Assembly: GCF_900461105.1 (NCBI RefSeq)
Contig: NZ_UFWZ01000001.1
Coordinates: forward strand, 1,116,001 to 1,180,000
DNA: 64,000 nucleotides
Source of the DNA: Clostridium putrefaciens
GTDB taxonomy: Bacteria > Bacillota > Clostridia > Clostridiales > Clostridiaceae
Reading direction: 5' to 3'
Numbering within the stretch: the stretch's first letter is position 1; each line of letters starts with the position of its first letter. Below are positions 8,870 to 17,407 of this stretch, piece after piece. The position numbers were made by a program, and so were the translations under genes. The notes beneath the pieces were generated by a model. The model was not told where the DNA came from. It worked only from the letters and a program-made list of their open reading frames with translations, and did not search any database.

Positions 8870-9989
8870 ATGAATTTACAATTAGAAGAACAATTATCTA
8901 AAGTTCCACAATTTAAAGAAACTTTAAAAGAAATGGGGGCTTCACTTTGACATATTAAAAATGAAGCTGGTTATTGAAGAATATGAACATAAAATGCAAA
9001 GCCCGGGATTTTGGAATGATAATATAAAAGCACAAAAAGTATCACAGGAATGTAAGGCTTTAAAAGATCAACTAGATAAGTACAATTCATTGGTACTACG
9101 ATTGGAAGATATAGAAGTTTTAGGGGAATTAATTGGTGAGGAGAAAGAATCTATTATAAAAGAATTTATAGGTGATATAAAACTTTTGGAAAAGGATGTC
9201 GATAAATTCAGAATAGAAACTTTGCTTTCAGGAGAATATGATAGAAATAATGCTATATTAACTCTTCATGTAGGTGTTGGTGGTAATGACGCTCAAGATT
9301 GGACTGAGATGCTTCTTAGAATGTATACAAGATGGATTGAGAGTAAAGGATTTACAATTGAGATAATTGATTATATAAGTGGAGATGAAGCTGGAATTAA
9401 AAGTGTTACCCTTAAGGTATCTGGGGAATTTTCATATGGATATCTTAAAACTGAAAAAGGAATACATAGGTTAGTTAGAATATCTCCATATAATTCTAGT
9501 GGTAAAAGGCAGACTTCTTTTGCATCTGTAGAAGTTCTTCCAGAATTAAAAGAAGATCAAGATATTGACATTAGGCCAGAAGCTCTAAAGCTAGATACCT
9601 TTAGAGCAGGTGGTGCTGGTGGTCAGTATGTGAATAAAACAGAATCTGCGGTTAGGATAACTCATATACCAACAGGTATAGTTGTTCAATGTCAAAATGA
9701 AAGAAGTCAACATTATAATAGGGAAGTTGCACTAAAGGTTTTAAAATCAAAGCTTATAGCATTAAAAGAGAGGGCTCATAAGGAAAAGATTGAAGATTTG
9801 ACTGGTGAACAAAAAGATATGGGATGGGGTAGTCAAATAAGATCTTATGTTTTCCATCCTTATAACCTAGTAAAGGATCATAGGACCTTGGTTGAAAATG
9901 GTAATGTAGATGCTGTTATGGATGGAGATATTGACTTATTTATAAATGAATATTTAAAACAAATAAGTAACGGTAAACTTAAAGAATAG
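8870..9989 (+). CDS. prfB: Peptide chain release factor 2 with programmed +1 frameshift
   Basis: The first frame starts at ATG 8870 (GGGAGATG site) and runs 26 codons to a TGA at 8948-8950 in the context CTT TGA C. A +1 slip there continues at GAC 8949 to the stop at 9989, giving 372 residues. This is the classic RF2 autoregulation: low RF2 lets the ribosome pause at its own UGA and shift. A GGGGG Shine-Dalgarno-like run lies upstream of the shift site, 5 bases from CTT rather than the usual 3. The body has the peptidyl-release GGQ loop ([13 protein letters not shown]). The stop-codon-reading tripeptide is SPY where family members have SPF. RF2 releases at UGA and UAA. Confidence 0.96.
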
Positions 9990-10021
9990 ATATAAACTTA
10001 TATCAATAATGAGGTGGAGTA

Positions 10022-12181
10022 ATGACAGGTAATATTGAACAAAAACTTGCAAAAGAACTTTCTATAAATGAAAGCCAAGTAATTAGTGTTGTTGAAATGA
10101 TGGATGAGGGGAATACAGTTCCCTTTATCGCAAGATATAGGAAAGAAAGAACTGGTGGATTAGATGACGAAGTACTTAGAAAACTATCAGAAAGACTGAT
10201 TTATATAAAAGGATTAGAGGAAAAAAAACAAACTGTTATAAGACTTATAGGTGATCAAGAAAAACTTACTGAAGAAATAAAGTTTAGCATTTTAAAATCG
10301 GAAACATTAACAGAGGTAGAAGATATATATAGGCCTTTTAAAATGAAAAAAAGAACAAGAGCTACCATGGCAGAAGAAAAGGGATTAAAATCTTTAGCGC
10401 AATTGGTGTGGAGTGGAAACTTTAAAGGTGATTTTGAATCTGAGATGGAGAAGATGATTAATTTAGAAAAAGGAATAGATTCAAAGGAAACAGCTATTAA
10501 GGGTGCTATGGATATAATAAGTGAAATGATATCTGATACAGCAGAATTTAGAAAGTGGATAAGATCATATATACAAAGGGAGGCTGTAATAGTAACTAAA
10601 GGAAGCTCAGAGGAACCTACACCCTATGAGATGTACTATGATTATAAAGAACCAATAAGAAACATTCCTCCATATAGAATACTTGCAATAAATAGAGGGG
10701 AAAAAGAAAAGGTTCTAAGTGTTAAGCTTGATTACATGGTTGATATAGTTATACAGTATTTAGAAGTAAAGTGTGCTAAGGGAAATAATATTACAGATAA
10801 ATATATAAAAGAAAGCGTAAAAGACTCTTATAAGAGGCTTATCTATCCATCTATTGAAAGAGAAATAAGAGCAGAGCTTACACAAATTGCTGAAGAGAGG
10901 GCTATAGAAATATTTAAGACTAACTTAAAATCTTTAATTATGCAGCCTCCTATAAAGGATAAAGTAGTTATGGGATTTGATCCAGGTTTTAGAACGGGGT
11001 GTAAGGTAGCAGTTTTAGATAAGACAGGAAAGTTTTTAGAAAAGGCTACAGTTTATCCTACAGCACCAAGGAAAGATATAAATGGAACCATAAGTAAGTT
11101 GAAGGAGCTTGTTCTAAAAGAAAATATTGATGTCATATCTTTAGGGAATGGAACAGCTAGTAGGGAGTCAGAAGAAGTTATATCTCTTTTGATTAAAGAA
11201 TTAAAAGAGGAGAATGGTAGAGAACTTTATTATGTTATAGTTTCAGAAGCTGGAGCTTCCGTATACTCAGCATCAAAGCTTGCAGCGGATGAATATCCTA
11301 GTTTAGATGTGACTATAAGAGGTGCTATATCTATTGGAAGAAGACTTCAAGATCCATTATCTGAATTAGTTAAAATAGATCCGAAGTCTATAGGTGTAGG
11401 TCAATATCAACATGATGTAGCAGGTAAAAAATTAGATGAATCTCTTAAAGGTACAGTAGAGGATGTAGTGAATAAGGTAGGTGTAGACTTAAACATGGCA
11501 ACACCTTCTCTTTTATCATATATTTCAGGAATTAATGATACCATAGCACAAAATATAGTTAGTTATAGAGATGAGAAGGGGAAGTTTACGAGTAGAAAAG
11601 AACTTCTTAAAGTAAAAAGGCTCGGTCAAAAAGCCTTCGAACAATGTGCAGGATTTTTAAGGGTTATGGAGAGTAAGGAACCACTAGATAATACTTCTGT
11701 ACATCCCGAATCTTATGCATCTGCAAAAAAACTTGTAGATATGTTGGGATATAATAAGGATGATTTTAAAAGTGGAAGCTTAAAAGATATAGAAGAAAAG
11801 GCTGGGGAATTTTCGCTAGAAGAATTAGCAGATAACTTAGGTATAGGTAAATTAACTTTAGTTGATATAATAAAAGAACTTAAAAAGCCAGGAAGGGACC
11901 CTAGAGAAGAACTTCCAAAACCTATGTTAAAAACAGGGGTTTTGGACATAACTCAGTTAAAGATAGGAATGTTATTAATAGGCACAGTTAGAAATGTATC
12001 TGATTTTGGTGCATTTGTTGATATTGGAGTCCATCAAGATGGTTTAGTTCATAAAAGTCAAATGGCAGATACCTTCGTAAAACATCCCTTAGATATTGTA
12101 AAAGTTGGAGATATAATAAATGTTAAAGTAATTGAAGTTGATGAAAAAAGAGGCAGAATATCTTTGACTATGAAAATGTAA
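10022..12181 (+). CDS. tex: Tex family RNA-binding protein
   Basis: A 719-residue Tex protein. Residues 1-200 are the helical Tex N-terminal domain (FIARYRKERTGGLDD), residues about 315-450 the YqgF/RNase H-like fold (GFDPGFRTGCKVAVLD), residues 490-560 the helix-hairpin-helix region and residues 645-719 a C-terminal S1 domain (GTVRNVSDFGAFVDIG). Tex/Spt6 family proteins bind nucleic acid and affect transcription and stress survival; the exact bacterial role is not settled. GAGGTGGAG precedes the ATG. It sits 32 bases after prfB, so read-through from prfB is likely. Confidence 0.95.
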   Translation: MTGNIEQKLAKELSINESQVISVVEMMDEGNTVPFIARYRKERTGGLDDEVLRKLSERLIYIKGLEEKKQTVIRLIGDQEKLTEEIKFSILKSETLTEVEDIYRPFKMKKRTRATMAEEKGLKSLAQLVWSGNFKGDFESEMEKMINLEKGIDSKETAIKGAMDIISEMISDTAEFRKWIRSYIQREAVIVTKGSSEEPTPYEMYYDYKEPIRNIPPYRILAINRGEKEKVLSVKLDYMVDIVIQYLEVKCAKGNNITDKYIKESVKDSYKRLIYPSIEREIRAELTQIAEERAIEIFKTNLKSLIMQPPIKDKVVMGFDPGFRTGCKVAVLDKTGKFLEKATVYPTAPRKDINGTISKLKELVLKENIDVISLGNGTASRESEEVISLLIKELKEENGRELYYVIVSEAGASVYSASKLAADEYPSLDVTIRGAISIGRRLQDPLSELVKIDPKSIGVGQYQHDVAGKKLDESLKGTVEDVVNKVGVDLNMATPSLLSYISGINDTIAQNIVSYRDEKGKFTSRKELLKVKRLGQKAFEQCAGFLRVMESKEPLDNTSVHPESYASAKKLVDMLGYNKDDFKSGSLKDIEEKAGEFSLEELADNLGIGKLTLVDIIKELKKPGRDPREELPKPMLKTGVLDITQLKIGMLLIGTVRNVSDFGAFVDIGVHQDGLVHKSQMADTFVKHPLDIVKVGDIINVKVIEVDEKRGRISLTMKM

Positions 12182-12188
12182 ATAGGAC

Positions 12189-12217
12189 TTGTTATTTAAA
12201 TAACAGTGTTATATAAT
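12189..12217 (+). promoter_or_regulatory. Sigma-A promoter of the ribU transcript
   Basis: TTGTTA at 12189-12194 and TATAAT at 12212-12217 with a 17-base spacer. A start near 12224 places the FMN riboswitch at the 5' end of the RNA. Confidence 0.72.
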
Positions 12218-12240
12218 AAGATTATAAAATAAAATATATT

Positions 12241-12350
12241 ATCTTCAGGGCGGGGCGAAGTTCCCCACCGGCGGTAAAGCCCGCAAGCCTACATGGCATG
12301 ATTCGGTTAGATTCCGAAGCCGACAGTATAGTCTGGATGGAAGAAGGTAA
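12241..12350 (+). ncRNA. FMN riboswitch (RFN element)
   Basis: The RFN consensus blocks are present in order: TCAGGGCGGGGCGAAGTTCC, CCACCGGCGGTAAAGCCCGC, a variable hairpin, then GATTCCGAAGCCGACAGT and GTCTGGATGG. ATCTTC at the 5' end pairs with GAAGGT at the 3' end to close P1. FMN binding is expected to favour the terminator at 12377-12403 and turn off ribU. Confidence 0.97.
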
Positions 12351-12376
12351 GCTATCTAAATAGGATAAATGCTTTG

Positions 12377-12403
12377 CCCTGGCTTTGTGTCAGGGTTTTT
12401 TTG
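12377..12403 (+). terminator. Riboswitch-controlled terminator
   Basis: CCCTG (12377-12381) pairs with CAGGG (12391-12395), followed by seven T. It lies between the FMN aptamer and ribU, as in the transcription-attenuation class of FMN switches. Confidence 0.85.
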
Positions 12404-12465
12404 CATTTAATCAAATAAAGTTAGCGAGGACCCCTTGAGGATACCTAATTTAAGGAGGTATTATC

Positions 12466-13113
12466 ATGAATAAAAAGTTCAATCTAAACAAACAAATTAA
12501 AATCACATTACTTGCAGCTATGGCGTTTATACTAATGTATTTTGATTTTCCATTACCATTGTTTCCAGGGTTTTTAAAGATAGATCTAAGTGATCTACCA
12601 GCTTTAATAGGAGCCTTTGCTTTAGGACCTGTAGAAGGGATTGCAATAGAACTTTTAAAAAATATACTTCATGTGTTATTTAAGGGGACTCAGACAGCTT
12701 TAGTAGGGGAGATGGCAAACTTTATAGTAGGCTCAGTGCTAGTATTTATTTCAGGATATATGTATAAAAGAAATAAAAATAAAAGTGGTGCTATTATAGG
12801 GTTAGTATCTGGAGTTTTAGTGATGACTGCAGTAGCAGCTTTAATAAACTATTTTATACTAATACCAACCTATGCAAAGGTATTTAAATTACCTTTAGAG
12901 GCTATTATAGCCATGGGAACAAAACTTAACGGAAATATAGTAGATTTAAGATCTCTTATAATTTGGTCCATAGTACCATTTAATTTATTAAAAGGTATAT
13001 TGGTATCATTAGTTACTCTTGGAGTATACAAGAATGTATCTTTACTCATTCATAAAGAAGAGGTAATTGTAAAGGATGTAAGGAAAAAGAAATATTCAAA
13101 AGAAAATGTTTAA
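12466..13113 (+). CDS. ribU: Riboflavin ECF transporter substrate-binding subunit RibU
   Basis: A 215-residue membrane protein with about six hydrophobic segments, beginning after a short positive N-terminus. The early KIDLSDLPALIGAFALGP segment and a later NYFILIPTYAKVF are typical of RibU-type S components. RibU binds riboflavin outside the membrane and works with the shared EcfA-EcfA'-EcfT energising module, which is not in this window. The upstream FMN riboswitch fixes the substrate class. An AAGGAGG site precedes the ATG. A two-way terminator follows, shared with the converging rimI gene. Confidence 0.95.
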   Translation: MNKKFNLNKQIKITLLAAMAFILMYFDFPLPLFPGFLKIDLSDLPALIGAFALGPVEGIAIELLKNILHVLFKGTQTALVGEMANFIVGSVLVFISGYMYKRNKNKSGAIIGLVSGVLVMTAVAALINYFILIPTYAKVFKLPLEAIIAMGTKLNGNIVDLRSLIIWSIVPFNLLKGILVSLVTLGVYKNVSLLIHKEEVIVKDVRKKKYSKENV

Positions 13114-13141
13114 TGAATATCATATAAAATAAATTTAAATT

Positions 13142-13180
13142 AATATTAAAAGGCTAGCGATATGCTAACCTTTTAATATT
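13142..13180. terminator. Bidirectional terminator between ribU and rimI
   Basis: ATTAAAAGG-C-TAGC pairs with GCTA-A-CCTTTTAAT around a short loop. A/T flanks on both sides serve both converging genes. Confidence 0.75.
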
Positions 13181-13240
13181 ATAATTCAGTAAATTACTAA
13201 TCATATAAGAAGTTTGTAAGTTTAAAATAGATATAATAAT

Positions 13241-13687
13241 TTAAAAGTTTCTTTTCCATAATATAAGAGCATCTTCGCCATTATCCTCATAGTACCTTTT
13301 TCGTCTTCCTTCTTCTTTGAAATCAAACTTATTATATAATGATATAGCTACAACATTTGAAGCGCGTACCTCTAAAGTCATAGAAGATATAAAGTGAGAT
13401 TTACATACATCTATTAGAGCTTTTAATATTAATTCTCCAATTCCAAAACCTCTAAAGCTTGGGTGGACTGCAATATTAGTTATATGAGATTCATCAATAA
13501 TTATCCAAGTACCCCCAAAGCCAATAACAATGTCATTAGATTTTGCTACAACATAATAAGAAAGGTTGTTTTCAAGCTCGGTTAAAAAGGACTCCCTACT
13601 CCATGAGATAGGAAAACTTAAAAAGCTAATAGCTAAGACGTCGTCTATATCTTCATAGGTCATAGGGGAAATGTTTATATTATTCAT
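13241..13687 (-). CDS. rimI: Ribosomal protein S18 alanine N-acetyltransferase
   Basis: A 148-residue GNAT acetyltransferase. It shows the acetyl-CoA binding signature (HPSFRGFGIGELIL, residues about 78-91), followed by MTLEVRASNVVAISLYNKFDF, which is characteristic of RimI. It acetylates the N-terminal alanine of S18 in well-studied bacteria. It overlaps the end of tsaB by 8 bases and is the last gene of the leftward tsaE-tsaB-rimI operon, a standard clostridial arrangement. tsaD, often next, is not adjacent here. Confidence 0.93.
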   Translation of the reverse strand: MNNINISPMTYEDIDDVLAISFLSFPISWSRESFLTELENNLSYYVVAKSNDIVIGFGGTWIIIDESHITNIAVHPSFRGFGIGELILKALIDVCKSHFISSMTLEVRASNVVAISLYNKFDFKEEGRRKRYYEDNGEDALILWKRNF

Positions 13688-14393
13688 GATTTAAAAGCAA
13701 CTGTTTTTCATCATATTCTCTTTCAGCTTGAGATTTTCTAAGATAAACAGGAGCAGAATTATTTATATCATCATTTTCACCATTGCGTAATTTATTAATA
13801 CCTATAATACCTAATGAAGCTGCTCTTATATAACTTAGATCAGAAGGTGAAAATTTAACTTTAGGTAGTTGTGATATTAATTTATCTTTGTGTAAACTTA
13901 TAGCATCTCCAACAAAACAAACTTCTTTACTGTAAGTTTTTAAGTTAATTATTAATTCATCTATAGATAAACAAGTATAGTCCATGATTTGAATAAGGCT
14001 ACCATTTTCATAGGTATAAAGGCTAGTATAAACATTATCTCTAAGGGCATCCATAATTGGACATATAATACCAGGAAATCCATATATGTTACGAGCTAAT
14101 GCATCTAGTGAAGATACTGAAATAAAAGGTTTGTTTGATGAAAAACTTAAACCTTTTATAGTTGCCATTCCAATTCTAAGACCTGTAAAAGAACCGGGCC
14201 CCTTTGATATAACAAATCCATCTATTTCAGATATATCTAAAGAAATACTGTTTAATAAAGTATCTATCATGGTTAGTAGTAACACTGAATGCTGTTTTTT
14301 ATAATTGAAATTTATTTCTCCAAGTAATCTATTATCCTCTAAAATTGCAACACTTGCTGTTGAGCTAGATGAATCTACGCTAAGTACCTTCAT
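13680..14393 (-). CDS. tsaB: tRNA t6A biosynthesis protein TsaB
   Basis: A 237-residue ASKHA-fold protein starting LSVDSSSSTASVAILEDN, with KGPGSFTGLRIG near residues 64-75 and SVSSLDALA near 97-105, all TsaB hallmarks. TsaB is the non-catalytic partner of TsaD and, with TsaE and TsaC, makes N6-threonylcarbamoyl-adenosine at position 37 of ANN-decoding tRNAs. It overlaps tsaE by 4 bases (ATGA) and rimI by 8, so the three are translationally coupled. Confidence 0.95.
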   Translation of the reverse strand: MKVLSVDSSSSTASVAILEDNRLLGEINFNYKKQHSVLLLTMIDTLLNSISLDISEIDGFVISKGPGSFTGLRIGMATIKGLSFSSNKPFISVSSLDALARNIYGFPGIICPIMDALRDNVYTSLYTYENGSLIQIMDYTCLSIDELIINLKTYSKEVCFVGDAISLHKDKLISQLPKVKFSPSDLSYIRAASLGIIGINKLRNGENDDINNSAPVYLRKSQAEREYDEKQLLLNHE

Positions 14394-14851
14394 ATTTTAA
14401 TCTCCTTTATATAATCATATCTGTATCCATTAGATATAATTTCAATATTTCTTACGTTTTCATCTAAATTATTAAGTTTAGATAATACTATTCTCAAATG
14501 TTCCTTTGGAATAAGACTTTCTATATAATCAGCCCACTCGATAATGCTTACTGCATTATCAAAGATGTACTCATCAAAGCCTAGCTCATAAATTTCATCA
14601 GGATCATTGACCCTATATACATCAAAATGATATAGCTTTAATCTTCCACTATCATACTCATTTACAATGGTAAAGGTAGGACTAGTAATGTGCTCATTAA
14701 CTCCTAATCCCTTAGCTATACCCTTAGAAATGTGGGTTTTTCCAACGCCTAAATCACCTATTACACATATAATGTCGCCAGAACTACAAAGTTTACCAAT
14801 TTGCTCTCCTATATTTAAAGTTTCCTCTACATTATTTACAATAAAATTCAT
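14390..14851 (-). CDS. tsaE: tRNA t6A biosynthesis ATPase TsaE
   Basis: A P-loop protein of 153 residues with Walker A GDLGVGKTHISKG and SPTFTIVNEYDS (TsaE switch region), followed by LYHFDVYR and IIEWAD. TsaE hydrolyses ATP to drive the TsaB-TsaD cycle. A longer frame begins at 14890, but its first codons are themselves the AGGAGGTG ribosome binding site, so I take the ATG at 14851. That leaves 23 bases between the site and the ATG, filled largely by a 15-base hairpin that would bring them to about 8 bases apart. Confidence 0.92.
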   Translation of the reverse strand: MNFIVNNVEETLNIGEQIGKLCSSGDIICVIGDLGVGKTHISKGIAKGLGVNEHITSPTFTIVNEYDSGRLKLYHFDVYRVNDPDEIYELGFDEYIFDNAVSIIEWADYIESLIPKEHLRIVLSKLNNLDENVRNIEIISNGYRYDYIKEIKI

Positions 14852-15169
14852 AAAAATGGTGATATAATCACCGTCACCTCCTAAAAGCAAAATTAAACAT
14901 ATATGAATATTTTATATCAAAAGGCATGAAAAAGAAAGAGGTGTAATATCTATAGGATATATTATATAAATAGTAGGAAAATTTAATATCTATATATATA
15001 GTGTACATTACTACATTATATAAAGAGATAAAATGATTTTGTATCTTTATACAATAAGTTAACGTATAATTAGTATGTATAAAAAATTATATAAATTATA
15101 ACATTAATAAAAGAAATATATAAGTTTGTTTATATATTTTTAAAAAACTACATATTCTGAGGTGAAAGA
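14852..15169. other. Divergent intergenic region, tsaE / ZnuA-like gene
   Basis: About 318 bases, very A/T-rich. The left end holds the tsaE leader, with its hairpin and SD. A TATAAT at 15065-15070 could be the -10 of the rightward gene, but no convincing -35 is seen. No reading frame or structured RNA is evident. Confidence 0.5.
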
Positions 15170-16099
15170 TTGATGAAAAAGTTCATATATGGAATAATTA
15201 CTATTAATGTAATAGTAATAGTAATCTTTGCTGCTACTTATAGATTTGGAATAGTTAAAAGTTCAGCAATTGTTAGAGAAAAAGAAAGTAGCGAAAAGTA
15301 TTTAAATATTGTTGTTACAAGCAAACCCCTTTATTATGTTGTAAAAGATATAGCAGGGGATAAACATAATGTTGAATACATGTTTAAAACTGAAAAAGAC
15401 ATATGGGAATATAAGTATACAGAAGACTCAATAAATAATATAGAGAAAAAAGATTTGTTTTTTTATAATGGAGCTAATTTAGAGCCTTGGATTGATTCAT
15501 TCACAGCTAAATTGAAAAAAGATAAATTATCAACAATAAATGTTTCAAGAGGGGTAAAACTAAATTTACTTGATAATCCTAGAAAATATGGTGATAAAGA
15601 AATAAAAGAAAATCCTTATTATTTGTTAGGTATAGAAGAATATAAAATAGCATTATCTAATATAAAAAATTCAATAGAAGAAAAGGATCCTGTTAATAGA
15701 CAATTTTATGAAAAGAATTATGAAAAGAAATTAAAAGAAATTTATATAGCGGAAGAAGAAATGAAAGTGTCAATTAGTAAATTGAATCATTATTCACTAA
15801 TTTTGAGCAAGGATGAATTTGATTATGGTTTAAATTCCTTTAATTTAACTAATATTAGATTAAAAGAATTTGATAAAGATATTTCAAATAAGATACTAAA
15901 GAATCAAAAAGCTATAATTATTTTAGAAAAAGATGAATCGTTAAATGAAGATATTCAATATACAATGAAAGATAATAATTCTCAAGTAATTTATCTGGAA
16001 AAATATAATGGAGACAAAGATTATATAAATATAATAAAAGATAATATGGAAATCATTAAAGAAATTAAAGAAATTAAAGAAATTAAAGAAATTAAGTAA
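15170..16099 (+). CDS. ZnuA-fold membrane-anchored protein lacking metal ligands
   Basis: A 309-residue protein that follows the ZnuA/cluster A-I substrate-binding pattern: VVTSKPLYYVVKDIAGD, NGANLEPWIDSF, then NPYYLLGIEEYKIALSNI in the place of DPHxWLDP, and LSKDEFDYGLNSF in the place of the third ligand motif. At each place where the family has a metal-binding His (xHxYEP, DPH, SHxAFGY) this protein has another residue. The N-terminus is a single membrane segment with no lipobox Cys. No permease or ATPase is next to it. It ends in four EIK repeats encoded by perfect 9-base units. I do not know its role; a sensor or scaffold is possible. GAGGTGAAAG precedes the ATG. Confidence 0.65.
   Translation: MMKKFIYGIITINVIVIVIFAATYRFGIVKSSAIVREKESSEKYLNIVVTSKPLYYVVKDIAGDKHNVEYMFKTEKDIWEYKYTEDSINNIEKKDLFFYNGANLEPWIDSFTAKLKKDKLSTINVSRGVKLNLLDNPRKYGDKEIKENPYYLLGIEEYKIALSNIKNSIEEKDPVNRQFYEKNYEKKLKEIYIAEEEMKVSISKLNHYSLILSKDEFDYGLNSFNLTNIRLKEFDKDISNKILKNQKAIIILEKDESLNEDIQYTMKDNNSQVIYLEKYNGDKDYINIIKDNMEIIKEIKEIKEIKEIK
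16061..16096 (+). repeat. 9-base tandem repeat in the ZnuA-like gene
   Basis: Four copies of GAAATTAAA (last copy ends AAG) immediately before the stop codon, encoding EIK x4. The unit is a multiple of three, so copy changes alter tail length but not the frame. Confidence 0.95.
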
Positions 16100-16221
16100 T
16101 ATATTTCAGATATAAATGATTTGAAGAAATAGTTTGAATTTACAGAATGTTTTAATGTATAATAACTATATATTACTAATTCTTAGATTTTATGATAATT
16201 CACTTAAAAGGAGATGGGAAA

Positions 16222-16842
16222 ATGTTAGTAAAAAATATAATGTTAGCTAAAGAAAAGCTTATTACAGTGAGTCCAAAAATTACAATTGGCCAGGCTCTCG
16301 AAATTATGAGTGAAAATAAATTTTTATCTTTACCAGTAGTAGAAGGGGATAAGTTCTATGGGGCAATATCAAAGGATAGAATTTATGAATTTTATTATGA
16401 AAAATGCGAAGATAAACAATGCTTTTTGTCTGATTTTAATGTAGAAGTGGTTATGAGAAAAGATATACCAACAATATCACCTGTTGAGGAGATGGAAAAA
16501 GCAGTATACTTTTTAGAAATAATGAACATATCCTTTGTTGCTGTTATAAATGATAAAGGATACTTTGAGGGTATATTAACTCATCATGCAGTATTTGAGC
16601 AGTTTACATTACTGTTTGGGTTAAATAAGGGACAAAGATTAGCTGTTATGGCTTATGATGTTCCAGGACAAATTTCAAAACTTTCAAATGTACTTTCAGA
16701 GAATAATGCAGATATAATAAGCTTTGTAGTTGTAGATCCAAAAAGCGTTATAGATGTTATGGAAATCGTTGTAAGAATGAGAACAGACAATTTTGAGCTT
16801 ATAGAAGAAAAAGTGAAAGACTTAGGCTTCAAAATAATATAA
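16222..16842 (+). CDS. CBS-pair plus ACT domain protein (AcuB-like)
   Basis: A protein of 206 residues with two CBS motifs (about 1-60 and 73-130) followed by an ACT-like domain (VMAYDVPGQISKLSNVLSENNADI, about 140-206). CBS pairs usually bind adenosyl ligands, and ACT domains bind small metabolites such as amino acids. The combination is seen in AcuB-type proteins, whose function is poorly defined. An in-frame ATG lies at 16192, but AAGGAGATGG sits just before the ATG at 16222, which I prefer. It appears monocistronic, with a strong terminator after it. Confidence 0.85.
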   Translation: MLVKNIMLAKEKLITVSPKITIGQALEIMSENKFLSLPVVEGDKFYGAISKDRIYEFYYEKCEDKQCFLSDFNVEVVMRKDIPTISPVEEMEKAVYFLEIMNISFVAVINDKGYFEGILTHHAVFEQFTLLFGLNKGQRLAVMAYDVPGQISKLSNVLSENNADIISFVVVDPKSVIDVMEIVVRMRTDNFELIEEKVKDLGFKII

Positions 16843-16851
16843 CTATAAATT

Positions 16852-16884
16852 AAAAAGCCATCAGTAAATTCTGATGGCTTTTTA
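16852..16884 (+). terminator. Terminator after the CBS-ACT gene
   Basis: AAAAAGCCATCAG and its complement CTGATGGCTTTTT around a 6-base loop, ending in T. Confidence 0.93.
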
Positions 16885-17050
16885 ATTGTATATAAAACAA
16901 TTATTTTGTCAACAAATGAAACCTTCATTCATAATATATAATATGAAACATTAATTGTACTTAAGGAGTAATAATAATTATAAATAAGTGCATTTATTTG
17001 ATTCGTAATTATTATATATTCCTTGAAATATATAAAGGGAGAATATATGT

Positions 17051-17269
17051 ATGAAGAATGAAGAGATAATAAGGCAGCTTTGTAATGATCCTGAAGGAAT
17101 ACGTTATATAGAAAACTTGATAATAAATCAGAATATATCAATAAGAAGCAATGGATGTAACAATGGATGTCACAAATGTAATTGTCAAAATAATTGTAAT
17201 GATGATTTTGATATTTGGATTATATTGCTACTACTATTTTGTGGGTGTGGGTGTGGATTCTTCTTATAG
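17051..17269 (+). CDS. Small Cys-rich tail-anchored protein, unknown function
   Basis: A 72-residue protein with a GGGAG ribosome binding site. Residues 1-34 are an ordinary charged helix-like stretch. Residues 35-50 are Cys-rich (GCNNGCHKCNCQNNC), and the C-terminus is one hydrophobic segment (IWIILLLLF) ending CGCGCGFFL. Nine of 72 residues are Cys. The shape suggests a membrane-tethered small protein with a metal- or disulfide-forming loop. Similar small Gly/Cys-ended proteins occur in spore formers, but I do not recognise the family. A strong stem-loop follows and could be its terminator. Confidence 0.65.
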   Translation: MKNEEIIRQLCNDPEGIRYIENLIINQNISIRSNGCNNGCHKCNCQNNCNDDFDIWIILLLLFCGCGCGFFL

Positions 17270-17366
17270 TTGCCTTAGAATAAAGTAACTATAAGATATT
17301 TAGAGCTACAGATTAATATTAATAAGCAGTGTAAAATGCAGAATTAATATGAATATAAATAATAAT

Positions 17367-17404
17367 AAAAAAGCTTATGAACATAAATGTTCATAAGCTT
17401 TTTG
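17367..17404. terminator. Bidirectional terminator, Cys-rich gene / tRNA-Trp
   Basis: A perfect inverted repeat, AAAAAGCTTATGAACAT with its complement, around a 2-base centre. It has A/T tails on both sides, so it serves the + strand small gene and the - strand tRNA. Confidence 0.92.
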
Positions 17405-17407
17405 TTA

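Noticed and set aside
8961-9989. RF2 as a 342-residue protein from the ATG at 8961
   Set aside because: No ribosome binding site at this ATG, and the CTT TGA C shift site with the N-terminal 26 codons lies just upstream.
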